Source of the DNA: Streptomyces sp. GESEQ-35
GTDB lineage: Bacteria; Actinomycetota; Actinomycetes; Streptomycetales; Streptomycetaceae
Assembly (NCBI RefSeq): GCF_017948485.1
Contig: NZ_JAFFSX010000009.1
Location: 62,001-126,000 of the forward strand
Length of the DNA: 64,000 nt
Reading direction: 5' to 3'
The translations under genes were made by a program, and so were the position numbers. Below the pieces are notes generated by a model. It was not told where the DNA came from. It searched no databases and saw only the letters and a list, made by a program, of their open reading frames with translations. This document shows positions 55,266 to 63,629 of this stretch, in pieces. The stretch's first letter is position 1, and the number at the start of each line of letters is the position of its first letter.

Positions 55266-55660
55266 GCGACGTACGGCGTGTCACGACCGGTGCGCCCTGG
55301 GAGGAGGCCTTCGGCTACTCCCGCGCGGTGGAGCTGCCGAACGGCCTGGTGCTGGTGTCCGGTTGCACGTCCATAGTGGACGGGGAGATTGCCGGCGGCG
55401 GTCCGTACGAGCAGACGGTCAACGCCTTCAACGTCGCGTTCGCGGCGCTGGGGCAGCTGGGTCTCGGCCGGGACGACGTCGTACGCACGCGTATGTACAT
55501 CACCCATGCCCGGGACGTGGACGATGTGGGACGCGCTCACAAGGAGCTGTTCGACGCCGTTCGGCCCGCCGCATCCATGATCATCGTCTCCGGCTTCGTG
55601 GACCCCAGTCTGGTCGTCGAGGTCGAGGTGGAGGCGTTCCGAGGAGATACCGCAGCATGA
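55262..55660 (+). CDS. ridA: RidA-family imine/enamine deaminase
   Basis: 132 residues from GTG 55262, overlapping the priA stop. RidA (YjgF/UK114) fold: NGLVLVSGCTSIVDG, YEQTVNAFNVAFAALGQLGLG, and VRTRMYITHARDV with the catalytic Arg. Proteins of this family deaminate reactive 2-aminoacrylate formed by PLP enzymes; its place in the his operon suggests protection of a pathway enzyme. Stop overlaps the hisF ATG. Confidence 0.92.
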   Translation: MSDVRRVTTGAPWEEAFGYSRAVELPNGLVLVSGCTSIVDGEIAGGGPYEQTVNAFNVAFAALGQLGLGRDDVVRTRMYITHARDVDDVGRAHKELFDAVRPAASMIIVSGFVDPSLVVEVEVEAFRGDTAA

Positions 55661-56412
55661 CCCTGGCCGTACGAGTCATCCCCTGCCTGGACGTGGACAA
55701 CGGCCGGGTCGTCAAGGGCGTCAACTTCCAGAACCTGCGCGACGCGGGCGACCCCGTCGAGATGGCCAAGGTGTACGACGCCGAGGGCGCCGACGAGCTG
55801 ACCTTCCTGGACATCACCGCGTCGTCGGGCAACCGCGAGACGACGTACGACGTGGTGCGCCGCACCGCCGAGCAGGTGTTCATCCCGCTCACGGTCGGCG
55901 GTGGCGTCCGTACGGCCGAGGACGTGGACAAGCTGCTGCGGGCGGGCGCCGACAAGGTGGGCGTCAACACGGCGGCGATCGCCCGGCCGGAACTGATCCG
56001 CGAGATCGCCGAGCGCTTCGGCCGGCAGGTCCTGGTCCTGTCGGTGGACGCACGGCGGACTCCGTCCGGGAGCTTCGAGGTCACGACCCACGGCGGCCGC
56101 AAGAGCGCCGGCATCGACGCCGTCGAGTGGGCGCACCGGGCCGCCGAGCTGGGCGCGGGCGAGATCCTGCTCAACTCGATGGACGCGGACGGCACGAAGG
56201 ACGGCTACGACATCGAGATGATCGAGGCTGTTCGCAAGCACGTGACGGTGCCGCTGATCGCCTCCGGCGGGGCGGGCACGCTGGCCCACTTCCCGCCCGC
56301 CATCGCGGCGGGCGCGGACGCGGTGCTGGCCGCGTCCGTCTTCCACTTCGGCGATCTGCGGATCGGTGAGGTGAAGGGGACGTTGCGGGGGGCGGGGCAC
56401 CCCGTACGGTAG
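55657..56412 (+). CDS. hisF: Imidazole glycerol phosphate synthase cyclase subunit HisF
   Basis: 251 residues from ATG 55657, overlapping the ridA stop. Catalytic Asp in VIPCLDVDNGRVVKGVNF and Asp in ILLNSMDADGTKDGYD; phosphate sites LTVGGGVRTAED and IASGGAGTLAHF. Forms the HisHF complex producing IGP and AICAR. Last gene of the coupled his block; the TAG stop lies in the first CGGTAGT repeat. Confidence 0.97.
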   Translation: MTLAVRVIPCLDVDNGRVVKGVNFQNLRDAGDPVEMAKVYDAEGADELTFLDITASSGNRETTYDVVRRTAEQVFIPLTVGGGVRTAEDVDKLLRAGADKVGVNTAAIARPELIREIAERFGRQVLVLSVDARRTPSGSFEVTTHGGRKSAGIDAVEWAHRAAELGAGEILLNSMDADGTKDGYDIEMIEAVRKHVTVPLIASGGAGTLAHFPPAIAAGADAVLAASVFHFGDLRIGEVKGTLRGAGHPVR

Positions 56413-56449
56413 TTCGAGCTTTCGCTCTCGGTAGTGAACGCGGTAGTGA
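56407..56449 (+). promoter_or_regulatory. Direct repeats CGGTAGT(GA) before the toxin/antitoxin genes
   Basis: CGGTAGT begins at 56407, 56429 and 56441; the last two extend to CGGTAGTGA, 12 bp apart. The -10 box TATGGT lies at 56468-56473, 6 bp before the antitoxin ATG. Repeats of this kind upstream of toxin/antitoxin genes often bind the antitoxin for autorepression. Confidence 0.5.
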
Positions 56450-56479
56450 TCAAGGTTCTGCGCTGCCTATGGTGCTCAT

Positions 56480-56698
56480 ATGCCTGGAATCACGATTGAG
56501 TTCACCGAAGAAGAGCTGGCCGAACTGCGCGCCGAGGCCAAGGAGCAGGGCGTCGCGATCAAGCGGCTGGCGCACGACATACTGACCGAGGATGTCGTGC
56601 GGAGGCGGCAGAAGCAGCGGTTCGTCGAAGGTGCCTCCAGGTACGCCCGGGAGATCATGGCCGACTTCGAAGAGCGCTTCCCGGAGGGGCTTCGGTGA
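56480..56698 (+). CDS. Putative antitoxin of a Fic/Doc-like module
   Basis: 72 residues from ATG 56480, probably leaderless. Short, charged and helical: ITIEFTEEELAELRAEAKEQG resembles a ribbon-helix-helix or Phd-like DNA-binding N-terminus, followed by a long helix and VEGASRYAREIMADFEERF as the likely toxin-binding tail. The stop overlaps the next GTG by 4 bp, typical of antitoxin-toxin pairs. Call rests on size, order and partner. Confidence 0.75.
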   Translation: MPGITIEFTEEELAELRAEAKEQGVAIKRLAHDILTEDVVRRRQKQRFVEGASRYAREIMADFEERFPEGLR

Positions 56699-57069
56699 CG
56701 CTGTACGTCGACTCGGGCTGGGTCCTGAACGTTCAGATCGAGGTCTCGCCCGCGAACACACCGATCCGCGACTGGGGCGCGCTGTACTGCATGGCAGAGC
56801 GGCACAGATACGAGCGCATCGCGGACGAGCCCTACTACGAGGAAGCCGAGGCGCGCGCGGCGACGTTCCTGCACACAGCCCTGCGACTGCGGCCGTTCAC
56901 GGACTACAACGCGTCGATCGGCATCGGCTGTGTACGCGCGTACATGGAGGAGTCCGGGTTCCCGATCAATCCCAAGGCCGGGGACTGGGCGATACTCGTC
57001 GCCGACATCCGCAGCGATGAGGCCGGACTCACGGAGACCGCCCGCCTGCTGCGTGCCTGGGCTTCGTGA
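56695..57069 (+). CDS. Fic/Doc-family toxin-like protein with degenerate catalytic motif
   Basis: 124 residues from GTG 56695, overlapping the antitoxin gene. All-helical Doc/Fic-like layout: FLHTALRLRPFTDYNASIGIGCVRAYMEESG lines up with the Doc pattern LLHSLVRNHPFxDGNKRTA. The motif core HPFxDGNK is here R66-P-F-T-D-Y71-N-A73, so the catalytic His, the Gly and the Lys are replaced. I recall streptomycete homologues listed as Fic-family toxin components. Either it lacks AMP-transferase/kinase activity or it uses other residues. Its TGA is followed by the MFS gene after 4 bp. Confidence 0.75.
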   Translation: MTLYVDSGWVLNVQIEVSPANTPIRDWGALYCMAERHRYERIADEPYYEEAEARAATFLHTALRLRPFTDYNASIGIGCVRAYMEESGFPINPKAGDWAILVADIRSDEAGLTETARLLRAWAS

Positions 57070-57073
57070 GCCG

Positions 57074-58336
57074 GTGACCGACTCCGACATAGCCCCGCCC
57101 AGCCTCAGCACGCTCAGCACCGACCGCCCCGCCCACCGCGACCCCAACGTCCTGCGCTGGCTCGTCGCCTACACCGCCTCGATGATCGGCGACAGCGTCT
57201 ACTACGTCGCCCTGTCCTGGGCGGCCGTACAGTCCGGCACGCCCTCGCAGGCCGGGCTTGTCATGGCGGTCAGCGCATTGCCGCGGGCGCTGCTGATGCT
57301 GGGCGGCGGAGTGGTCGCCGACCGGTTCGGGCCGCGCAGGGTCGTGATCGGCAGCGACTCGGTGCGCTGCGCGGCCGTGCTGGCGGTGGCGGCACTGCTC
57401 TTCTTCACCAGCCCCGGCCTGTGGCCGCTGGCAGCCCTTGCGTTGGTCTTCGGCGCCGTCGACGCCGTGTTCCTGCCCGCTGTGGGCGCGCTCCCCGCGC
57501 GCGTGACGACGCGTGGGCAGCTCGCGCGCGTGCAGGGCATGCGAGGCCTGGCGATCCGGTTCGCGCTCGTCGTGGGCGCGCCTCTTGGCGGCTTCGGCGT
57601 GGCGGCGGGCGGTGCGGCGACCGCGTTCGCGCTGGCCGGGCTGCTGATCGCCGTATCGGTGCCCCTGCTGGTGTCCATACGGATACGGGAGCTGCCGCCC
57701 GACGACGAAACCGACGCCCATGACTCCACCGCCTGGGGCGACCTTGGGGCGGGCCTGCGCTACATCCGCCGCCACCGCGTCCTCGCCCCACTGGTGCTCG
57801 CCATCGCCCTGGGCGATCTCGGCTTCGTCGGCCCGCTGAACGTCGGCCTGACCCTGCTGGCCGACGAACGCGGCTGGGGCGCCTCCGGGGTCGGCTGGGT
57901 GCTCGCCGGGCTCGGCACCGGCGCGGGGGCCGCCGCCCTGCTGCTGGCCGTACGCGGTCGCATCCCGTACGCCGGACACGTCGCCGCCTACGCCCTGCTC
58001 GCGGGCGCGGTCGCGATGGGTGCCCTCGCCTACGCGCCCGGCGTGATCGTGGCCGTCGGCACGGCCCTTCTCATCGGGCTGCTGGCCGGGCTGAGCGGTG
58101 CGCTGTGCGGGGCGCTGCTCCAGACCCAGTCCGACCCCGCCTACCTGGGCCGCGTGACCGCGGTGGCCGGCCTGGTCAGCCTCGGTCTGGCCCCGCTGAG
58201 CATGCCGGTGTCGGCGGCGGCCATCGGGGCATGGGGGACCGGCCCGGTGTTCGTGGTCAGCGCGGTGGTGTGCGGGCTCGGCGGGGTGGTCGCCCTGTGC
58301 GTGCGCGACCTGCGCCGCGCCGAGCTCCCCAGGTGA
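57074..58336 (+). CDS. MFS transporter
   Basis: 420 residues from GTG 57074. Twelve hydrophobic segments; MFS motif A-like GGGVVADRFGPRRVVIGSD between helices 2 and 3, and the fold of the DHA3/MFS_3 group (WRLVAY-like N-terminus, SMIGDSVYYVALSWAA). Probably a drug or metabolite exporter. It follows the toxin-like gene with almost no gap, so it may be part of that unit. Convergent with the gene at 58341-58976. Confidence 0.9.
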   Translation: MTDSDIAPPSLSTLSTDRPAHRDPNVLRWLVAYTASMIGDSVYYVALSWAAVQSGTPSQAGLVMAVSALPRALLMLGGGVVADRFGPRRVVIGSDSVRCAAVLAVAALLFFTSPGLWPLAALALVFGAVDAVFLPAVGALPARVTTRGQLARVQGMRGLAIRFALVVGAPLGGFGVAAGGAATAFALAGLLIAVSVPLLVSIRIRELPPDDETDAHDSTAWGDLGAGLRYIRRHRVLAPLVLAIALGDLGFVGPLNVGLTLLADERGWGASGVGWVLAGLGTGAGAAALLLAVRGRIPYAGHVAAYALLAGAVAMGALAYAPGVIVAVGTALLIGLLAGLSGALCGALLQTQSDPAYLGRVTAVAGLVSLGLAPLSMPVSAAAIGAWGTGPVFVVSAVVCGLGGVVALCVRDLRRAELPR

Positions 58337-58340
58337 CCGC

Positions 58341-58976
58341 TCAGATCCCCAGCTGCTTCGTCGCGCTCAATTTGGTGATCGCGTCCTCTTCGCCCTCCAG
58401 CTCCACCTTGGCGGCGCTCTGCCTGCCGTACGCGAACAGCAGCAGTTCCGACGGGGTGCCGGTCACCGTCACGACCGGTGTGCCGCGGTGTGCGACCGCC
58501 GTCTGGCCGTCCGGGCGGCGCAGGACCAGACCGGTCGGGACGCCACGGCCCATCAGACGGGCGGAGCGCTCCAGGCGGGACCACAGGGCGTCCTGGAAGA
58601 CCGGGTCGAGCTCGCGCGGCGTCCAGTCGGGCTGGGCGCGGCGGACGTCCTCGGTGTGGACGTAGTACTCGATGGTGTTGGACATCTCGTCGAGCTGCTT
58701 GAGCGCGAACGGCGAGAAGCGCGGCGGGCCGGTGCGGATCAGCTGGATCAGCTCCTCGTACGGCTTGGCGGAGAACTCCGCCATCACCCGTTCCAGGCGC
58801 GGCGCCAGCTGCTTGATCAGGATGCCGCCGGCGGCATCGGGGCGACGCTCGCGCACCACCACGTGCGCGGCGAGGTCACGGGCCCGCCAGCCCTCGCACA
58901 GGGTCGGGGCGTCCGGGCCCTCGGCCTCCAGCAGGTCGGCCAGGAGAAGTCGTTCACGCTTGGCGAAAGTCGACAT
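58341..58976 (-). CDS. TIGR03085-family metal-binding protein (DinB/maleylpyruvate isomerase-like)
   Basis: 211 residues from ATG 58976; a TACGCT -10 box ends 6 bp before it, so the mRNA is likely leaderless. The N-terminal four-helix domain matches mycothiol-dependent/DinB-like proteins: LCEGWRARDLAAHVVVRERRPD gives the family's Trp and His, and NTIEYYVHTEDVRRAQPDW adds a conserved His. C-terminal domain of about 60 residues. The activity is unknown; a thiol-related reaction is suggested by the family. Confidence 0.9.
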   Translation of the reverse strand: MSTFAKRERLLLADLLEAEGPDAPTLCEGWRARDLAAHVVVRERRPDAAGGILIKQLAPRLERVMAEFSAKPYEELIQLIRTGPPRFSPFALKQLDEMSNTIEYYVHTEDVRRAQPDWTPRELDPVFQDALWSRLERSARLMGRGVPTGLVLRRPDGQTAVAHRGTPVVTVTGTPSELLLFAYGRQSAAKVELEGEEDAITKLSATKQLGI

Positions 58977-59059
58977 GCAGTCAGCGTACGGCCACACAAC
59001 GGGTCCGCCCAATGGACGCAGCCCCGGGTTTGTCAGTACGGCGCGGCACAATGGTCGGC

Positions 59060-59458
59060 ATGACCAGCACGCCCCGGCAGTCCAGCCGCCTCGCCCCGGA
59101 GATCGCCGCGCGCCTCAAGCGCAGCGCGGACGGGCTCCTGCCCGCCATCGCCCAGCAGCACGACACCGGTGAGGTGCTGATGCTCGGCTGGATGGACGAC
59201 GAGGCGCTGCACCGCACCCTGACCACCGGCCGCTGCACGTACTGGTCGCGCAGCCGCCAGGAGTACTGGGTCAAGGGCGACACCTCCGGCCACTTCCAGC
59301 ACGTCAAGTCCGTCGCCCTGGACTGCGACGCCGACACCGTGCTGGTCAAGGTCGACCAGGTCGGCGCCGCCTGCCACACCGGCGCGCGCACCTGCTTCGA
59401 CGCCGATGTGCTGCTCAAGGACGGCGCCGACTCCGGCCCGTCCGCAGCGGATCAGTAG
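59060..59458 (+). CDS. hisI: Phosphoribosyl-AMP cyclohydrolase
   Basis: 132 residues from ATG 59060, 7 bp after a CACAAT -10 box; no ribosome site, so likely leaderless. Monofunctional HisI without the HisE pyrophosphohydrolase. Signature parts: GEVLMLGWMDDEAL, TYWSRSRQEYWVKGDTSGH, ALDCDADTVLVKV and AACHTGARTCF with the zinc cysteines. Separated from the his operon by the toxin-like genes, the MFS gene and a minus-strand gene. trpE follows after 11 bp. Confidence 0.95.
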   Translation: MTSTPRQSSRLAPEIAARLKRSADGLLPAIAQQHDTGEVLMLGWMDDEALHRTLTTGRCTYWSRSRQEYWVKGDTSGHFQHVKSVALDCDADTVLVKVDQVGAACHTGARTCFDADVLLKDGADSGPSAADQ

Positions 59459-59469
59459 GGTCAGCCGCC

Positions 59470-60948
59470 ATGGACCTCGAGACGTTCCGCAAGCTGGCCA
59501 CCGACCGCCGCGCCATCCCCGTCACCCGCAAGCTCCTCGCGGACGGCGACACCCCGGTCGCGCTCTACCGCAAGCTCGCCGCCGAGCGCCCCGGCACCTT
59601 CCTGCTGGAGTCCGCGGAGAACGGCCGCTCCTGGTCCCGCTACTCCTTCGTGGGAGTGCGTTCGGCGGCGACGCTCACCGAGCAGGACGGCCAGGCCCAC
59701 TGGCTCGGCACCCCGCCCGTCGGCGTCCCCGTGGACGGCGACCCGCTGGCCGCCCTGCGCGCCACCATCGAGGCCCTGCACACCCCCCACCAGGAGGGCA
59801 TGCCGCCCTTCACCGGCGGCATGGTCGGCTACCTCGGCTACGACATCGTGCGCCGCCTGGAGAAGATCGGCCCCGGTGACCGGGACGACCTCCAGCTCCC
59901 CGAGCTGACGATGCTCCTCACCAGCGACCTCGCCGTCATGGACCACTGGGAGGGCTCGGTCCTGCTGATCGCCAACGCGATCAACCACAACGACCTCGAC
60001 ACGGGCGTCGACGAGGCCCACGCCGACGCGATGGCCCGCCTCGACGCCATGGAGGCCGACCTCGCGCGCGCGGTCGCCCAGCCGCCCGCCGTGCTCCCGC
60101 CCTCCGAACTCCCCGAGTACACCGCGCTGTGGGGCGGCCCCGACTTCCAGGAGGCCGTCGAGGACATCAAGGAGCGCATCCGGGCCGGCGAGGCCTTCCA
60201 GGTGGTCCCCTCCCAGCGCTTCGAAACGCCGTGCACGGCAAGCGCGCTCGACGTCTACCGGGTCCTGAGGGCGACCAATCCGTCGCCGTACATGTACCTG
60301 TTCCGCTTCGAGGGCTTCGACGTCGTCGGCTCGTCCCCCGAAGCGCTCGTCAAGGTCGAGGACGGACAGGCGATGGTCCACCCCATCGCCGGCACCAGGC
60401 CCCGCGGGGCCACCCCGCAGGACGACCAGGCCCTCGCCGACGAACTGCTCGCCGACCCCAAGGAGCGCGCGGAGCATCTGATGCTCGTCGACCTCGGGCG
60501 CAACGACCTGGGGCGGGTCTGCGAGCCGGGTTCCGTGGAGGTCGTGGACTTCATGTCCATCGAGCGCTACTCGCATGTGATGCACATCGTCTCGACGGTC
60601 ACCGGCCGGATCGCTCCGGGCCGTACCGCCTTCGACGTGCTCACCGCCTGCTTCCCGGCAGGCACCCTCTCCGGCGCCCCCAAGCCCCGCGCGATGCAGA
60701 TCATCGACGAACTCGAGCCGTCCAGGCGGGGGTTGTACGGCGGCTGCGTCGGCTACCTCGACTTCGCGGGCGACTCCGACACCGCCATCGCCATCCGCAC
60801 GGCACTGCTGCGCCACGGCACGGCGTACGTCCAGGCCGGCGCGGGCATCGTCGCCGACTCCGACCCGCTCGCCGAGGACACCGAGTGCCGCAACAAGGCG
60901 GCGGCGGTGCTGCGCGCGGTGCACACGGCGAACCGGCTCGGAAAGTAG
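59470..60948 (+). CDS. trpE: Anthranilate synthase component I
   Basis: 492 residues from ATG 59470. First committed step of tryptophan synthesis. The tryptophan feedback site LLES is at residues 45-48 (TFLLESAENGRSW), so feedback control is expected. Chorismate site: GTRPRGATPQDD, LMLVDLGRNDLGRV, TVTGRIAPGRTAFD and FPAGTLSGAPKPRA. No glutaminase (TrpG) domain is fused. It lies only 11 bp after hisI and is probably co-transcribed with it. Confidence 0.96.
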   Translation: MDLETFRKLATDRRAIPVTRKLLADGDTPVALYRKLAAERPGTFLLESAENGRSWSRYSFVGVRSAATLTEQDGQAHWLGTPPVGVPVDGDPLAALRATIEALHTPHQEGMPPFTGGMVGYLGYDIVRRLEKIGPGDRDDLQLPELTMLLTSDLAVMDHWEGSVLLIANAINHNDLDTGVDEAHADAMARLDAMEADLARAVAQPPAVLPPSELPEYTALWGGPDFQEAVEDIKERIRAGEAFQVVPSQRFETPCTASALDVYRVLRATNPSPYMYLFRFEGFDVVGSSPEALVKVEDGQAMVHPIAGTRPRGATPQDDQALADELLADPKERAEHLMLVDLGRNDLGRVCEPGSVEVVDFMSIERYSHVMHIVSTVTGRIAPGRTAFDVLTACFPAGTLSGAPKPRAMQIIDELEPSRRGLYGGCVGYLDFAGDSDTAIAIRTALLRHGTAYVQAGAGIVADSDPLAEDTECRNKAAAVLRAVHTANRLGK

Positions 60949-61000
60949 GACGGGTCTCACGTGAACCCCGGGTGACGGTTCGCCCGGTGTTGGAGCGATA

Positions 61001-61642
61001 GTGGAGTACGTGACTGCTGTTCCTCACCCCCGTTCCGAAGCCGCCGGACCCGCCCGGGCCGGCCGCCTCAGCCTCGCCGTCGCCCTTTTCGCCGGCGCGC
61101 TCGGCGCGGCCGTGGCGCTGCTGGCCACCCGCCAGCGGTGGTCGGAGGGCACCGCGACCGTGGCCGGCGGCTCCTTCCCGCTGACCGCGAGCGGCAGCGA
61201 CGTCACGGGCGTGCCCGCGGCCCTCGCCATAGTGGGCCTCGCCGCGCTCGTCGCCGTCTTCGCCGTCCGCAAGGCCGGGCGCCTGCTGGTCGCGGCCCTG
61301 CTCGCGCTGTCCGGCGCCGGGATCGTCGCGGCGGCCCTGTTCGGCACCTCCGACAGCTCCGCGCTCGACGAGCAGGCCGCCAAGACCACCGGCGACACCG
61401 CCGCCACCGTCGACGCGCTCAGCCACACCGCATGGCCGTACGTCGCGGCGGTGGGCGGCGTCCTGATCCTGCTCGCCGGACTGCTCGCCCTGCGCTACGG
61501 CCGGCTGTGGCCCGCGATGTCCGGCCGCTACGAGCGCTCCGGTGCGCCCCGGCCGCGGCGCAAGGCCCCCGTCGTCGACCCCGACCGGCCCGAGGACCTG
61601 TGGAAGGCGCTGGACCGCGGCGAGGATCCCACCGGCGCGTGA
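61001..61642 (+). CDS. Tryptophan-operon-associated membrane protein (TIGR02234)
   Basis: 213 residues from GTG 61001 (TTGGAG upstream); GTG 61010 is possible. Four membrane segments: LAVALFAGALGAAVALLA, ALAIVGLAALVAVFAV, LLVAALLALSGAGIVAAALF and VAAVGGVLILLAGLLAL; conserved RQRW after the first. The C-terminus DPDRPEDLWKALDRGEDPT fits the family found in actinobacterial trp clusters. Function unknown. Confidence 0.9.
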   Translation: MEYVTAVPHPRSEAAGPARAGRLSLAVALFAGALGAAVALLATRQRWSEGTATVAGGSFPLTASGSDVTGVPAALAIVGLAALVAVFAVRKAGRLLVAALLALSGAGIVAAALFGTSDSSALDEQAAKTTGDTAATVDALSHTAWPYVAAVGGVLILLAGLLALRYGRLWPAMSGRYERSGAPRPRRKAPVVDPDRPEDLWKALDRGEDPTGA

Positions 61643-61690
61643 CGCTCCGCTGGGGGTGGCGGGATGGGTCGTCGTTTGGCTGCGGGCCCG

Positions 61691-61755
61691 GTGGGGGCTG
61701 GTCGCGCCCAGGCGGCGGAGCCGCATATCGATACAGCCCCGCGCCCCTTCGGGGC
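61691..61755 (-). repeat. Dispersed intergenic repeat, variant copy D
   Basis: Read on the minus strand it contains AGGGGCGCGGGG, then a longer insert (CTGTATCGATATGCGGCTCC), then GGCGCGACCAGCC, i.e. the same outer parts as copies A-C with a different middle. A GCCCC-ttc-GGGGC hairpin lies at 61743-61755. It fills the gap between the TIGR02234 gene and the next small gene. Confidence 0.75.
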
Positions 61756-61875
61756 ACGACCTGACCGGCGCGTCTGATCCACAGGGCCTACCCCCGAGCA
61801 CGGCATGCGCGCCCGTGCGGGACAATGATGGCGAGCGTTCGGCTCACACAGGCATACAGCAACGAGGAGCAAGCA

Positions 61876-62130
61876 ATGGCGGGCAGCAGCCACGGTCACA
61901 CCCCGGCCGCCTGGACCGGTGTCACGATCGCCTTCATCGGTTTCTGCGTCTCGGGCGCCTTCATGGTGCTGGCCAACCCGGTGGGCTTCTGGGCGGGCAT
62001 GGGCGTCGTGGTCATCGGCGGCATCGTCGCCTGGATCATGCAGGGCATGGGCCTCGGCCAGCCGAAGGACGCCCACGCGTCCTACCAGGCGCTCTCGGAG
62101 AAGCACGAGCCGGCCGGTGTCAACGGCTGA
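61876..62130 (+). CDS. HGxxPAAW-motif small membrane protein
   Basis: 84 residues from ATG 61876 with GAGGAG 7 bp upstream; the frame is open 17 codons further. Starts MAGSSHGHTPAAWTGV, carrying the HGxxPAAW motif, followed by two membrane segments (VTIAFIGFCVSGAFMVLA and FWAGMGVVVIGGIVAWIM). Conserved in actinomycetes next to trp genes. Function unknown. A terminator hairpin follows. Confidence 0.9.
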   Translation: MAGSSHGHTPAAWTGVTIAFIGFCVSGAFMVLANPVGFWAGMGVVVIGGIVAWIMQGMGLGQPKDAHASYQALSEKHEPAGVNG

Positions 62131-62154
62131 AGTCCCGTACAGCGCAAGCACCGT

Positions 62155-62194
62155 GTGAGGGGCGGACCGGCGTGGCGCCGGGGCCGCCCCTCAC
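62155..62194 (+). terminator. Hairpin terminator after the HGxxPAAW gene
   Basis: GTGAGGGGCGG at 62155-62165 pairs with 62184-62194 (11 bp), and CCGGCG/CGCCGG inside (62167-62172 and 62176-62181) extends the stem. It sits 24 bp after the stop and 26 bp before the next start. Confidence 0.75.
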
Positions 62195-62219
62195 GCGTGC
62201 GCGGGGCACAATGCAAGAC

Positions 62220-62660
62220 GTGAACCTCGACAGCCCGAACGCCACACCGTCCCACGCCGGGGCCGTCCTCGGGCGGCTGGCCGTGCCCGTGGGGATGATG
62301 GCGGCCGTCGCCGGGGCCTTCGCGTACGTCGGGACAGTGGACCCGAACGAGCCCGGTCACTACCCCGCCTGTCCGCTCCTCCAGTACACCGGCGTCTACT
62401 GTCCCGGCTGCGGCGGCCTGCGCAGCGCGCACGCCGTCGTCCACGGGGACTTCCTGGCGGCGCTCCAGGACAACGCGGCCGCGGTGGTCGGCTTCGCGCT
62501 CTTCGCCGTCGTATGGACCGTCTGGGTGGTCCGCGCGGCGCGTGGCCGGCGGCCACTGCGGATCGAACTCGGGTCGGCGCACCTGTGGACCGTCGGGGCA
62601 TTGCTGCTGGTCTTCACGGTTGTCCGGAACTTGCCGTTCGGTGGCTGGCTCCACCCTTGA
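62220..62660 (+). CDS. DUF2752 membrane protein
   Basis: 146 residues from GTG 62220. CACAAT (62207-62212) ends 7 bp before the GTG, indicating a leaderless transcript; an in-frame ATG at 62211 lies inside that box. Membrane segments VPVGMMAAVAGAFAYVG, AVVGFALFAVVWTVWVV and LWTVGALLLVFTVVRNL. The family Cys motif is CPLLQYTGVYCPGCGGLRS. Function unknown. Confidence 0.9.
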   Translation: MNLDSPNATPSHAGAVLGRLAVPVGMMAAVAGAFAYVGTVDPNEPGHYPACPLLQYTGVYCPGCGGLRSAHAVVHGDFLAALQDNAAAVVGFALFAVVWTVWVVRAARGRRPLRIELGSAHLWTVGALLLVFTVVRNLPFGGWLHP

Positions 62661-62798
62661 TCAATTGGCGAACGTCCAGGTAATGGGACCGGCGTCAACC
62701 GGATGCGAGGCCTACGCCTTCCTCCGGATACCATCGAAGTGACCATCCGTTCTCGCTGGTCGCTGGAACTGTCAACCGTCTGGAAGGGGGCCGCTCGC

Positions 62799-63608
62799 GT
62801 GAGTGTGCTCGACGAGATCATCGACGGAGTCCGTGCCGACCTCGCGGAGCGGCAGGCGCGCGTCAGCCTCGACGAGCTCAAGGAGCGCGCGGCCAAGGCT
62901 CCCGCGGCCAAGGACGGTCTGGCCGCCCTGCGCGGGGACGGCGTCAAGGTCATCTGCGAGGTCAAGCGCTCCAGCCCCTCCAAGGGCGCGCTGGCCGCGA
63001 TCGCCGACCCGGCCGGACTCGCCGCGGACTACGAGGCGGGCGGCGCGGCCGTCATCTCCGTCCTCACCGAACAGCGCCGCTTCGGCGGCTCGCTGGCCGA
63101 CCTGGAAGCGGTCCGCGCCCGCGTGGACATCCCGGTCCTCCGCAAGGACTTCATCGTCACGTCGTACCAGCTGTGGGAGGCCCGGGCCTACGGCGCCGAC
63201 CTCGTGCTGCTGATCGTCGCGGCCCTCGACCAGCCCGCCCTGGAGTCCCTCATCGAGCGCGCCGAGTCCATCGGGCTCACGCCGCTCGTCGAGGTCCACG
63301 ACGAGGACGAGGTGGACCGCGCGGTCGACGCGGGCGCCAAGGTCATCGGTGTCAACGCGCGCAACCTCAAGACCCTCGAGGTGGACCGCGGCACCTTCGA
63401 GCGAGTGGCGCCGGAGATCCCCGAAGGCATCATCAAGATCGCCGAATCCGGCGTCCGCGGCCCCCACGACCTCATCGCCTACGCCAACGCCGGCGCCGAC
63501 GCGGTCCTGGTCGGCGAGTCCCTCGTCACCGGCCGAGACCCGAAGTCCGCGGTGGCCGACCTGGTCGCAGCGGGCGAACACCCCGCACTCCGCCACGGCC
63601 GCGGCTGA
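62799..63608 (+). CDS. trpC: Indole-3-glycerol phosphate synthase
   Basis: 269 residues from GTG 62799 with GGAAGGGGG upstream; the family N-terminus SVLDEIIDGVRADLAERQ starts here, although the frame is open to 62703. Barrel enzyme of the tryptophan pathway: VICEVKRSSPSKG (catalytic Lys and Glu), VLRKDFIVTSYQLWEARAYG, IGVNARNLKTLEVD and IAESGVRGP. A TACCAT -10-like box at 62729-62734 could serve the trpC-trpM-trpB unit. The 138-bp leader holds two Trp codons but no closed leader peptide. Confidence 0.96.
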   Translation: MSVLDEIIDGVRADLAERQARVSLDELKERAAKAPAAKDGLAALRGDGVKVICEVKRSSPSKGALAAIADPAGLAADYEAGGAAVISVLTEQRRFGGSLADLEAVRARVDIPVLRKDFIVTSYQLWEARAYGADLVLLIVAALDQPALESLIERAESIGLTPLVEVHDEDEVDRAVDAGAKVIGVNARNLKTLEVDRGTFERVAPEIPEGIIKIAESGVRGPHDLIAYANAGADAVLVGESLVTGRDPKSAVADLVAAGEHPALRHGRG

Positions 63609-63629
63609 CCCCCCGCTAGGCTTGCCCCG

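Noticed and set aside
62703..62798. Possible trp leader peptide or N-terminal extension of TrpC with two Trp codons
   Set aside because: The frame has no stop before trpC and runs straight into it, so it cannot be an attenuation leader peptide; the ribosome site favours GTG 62799.
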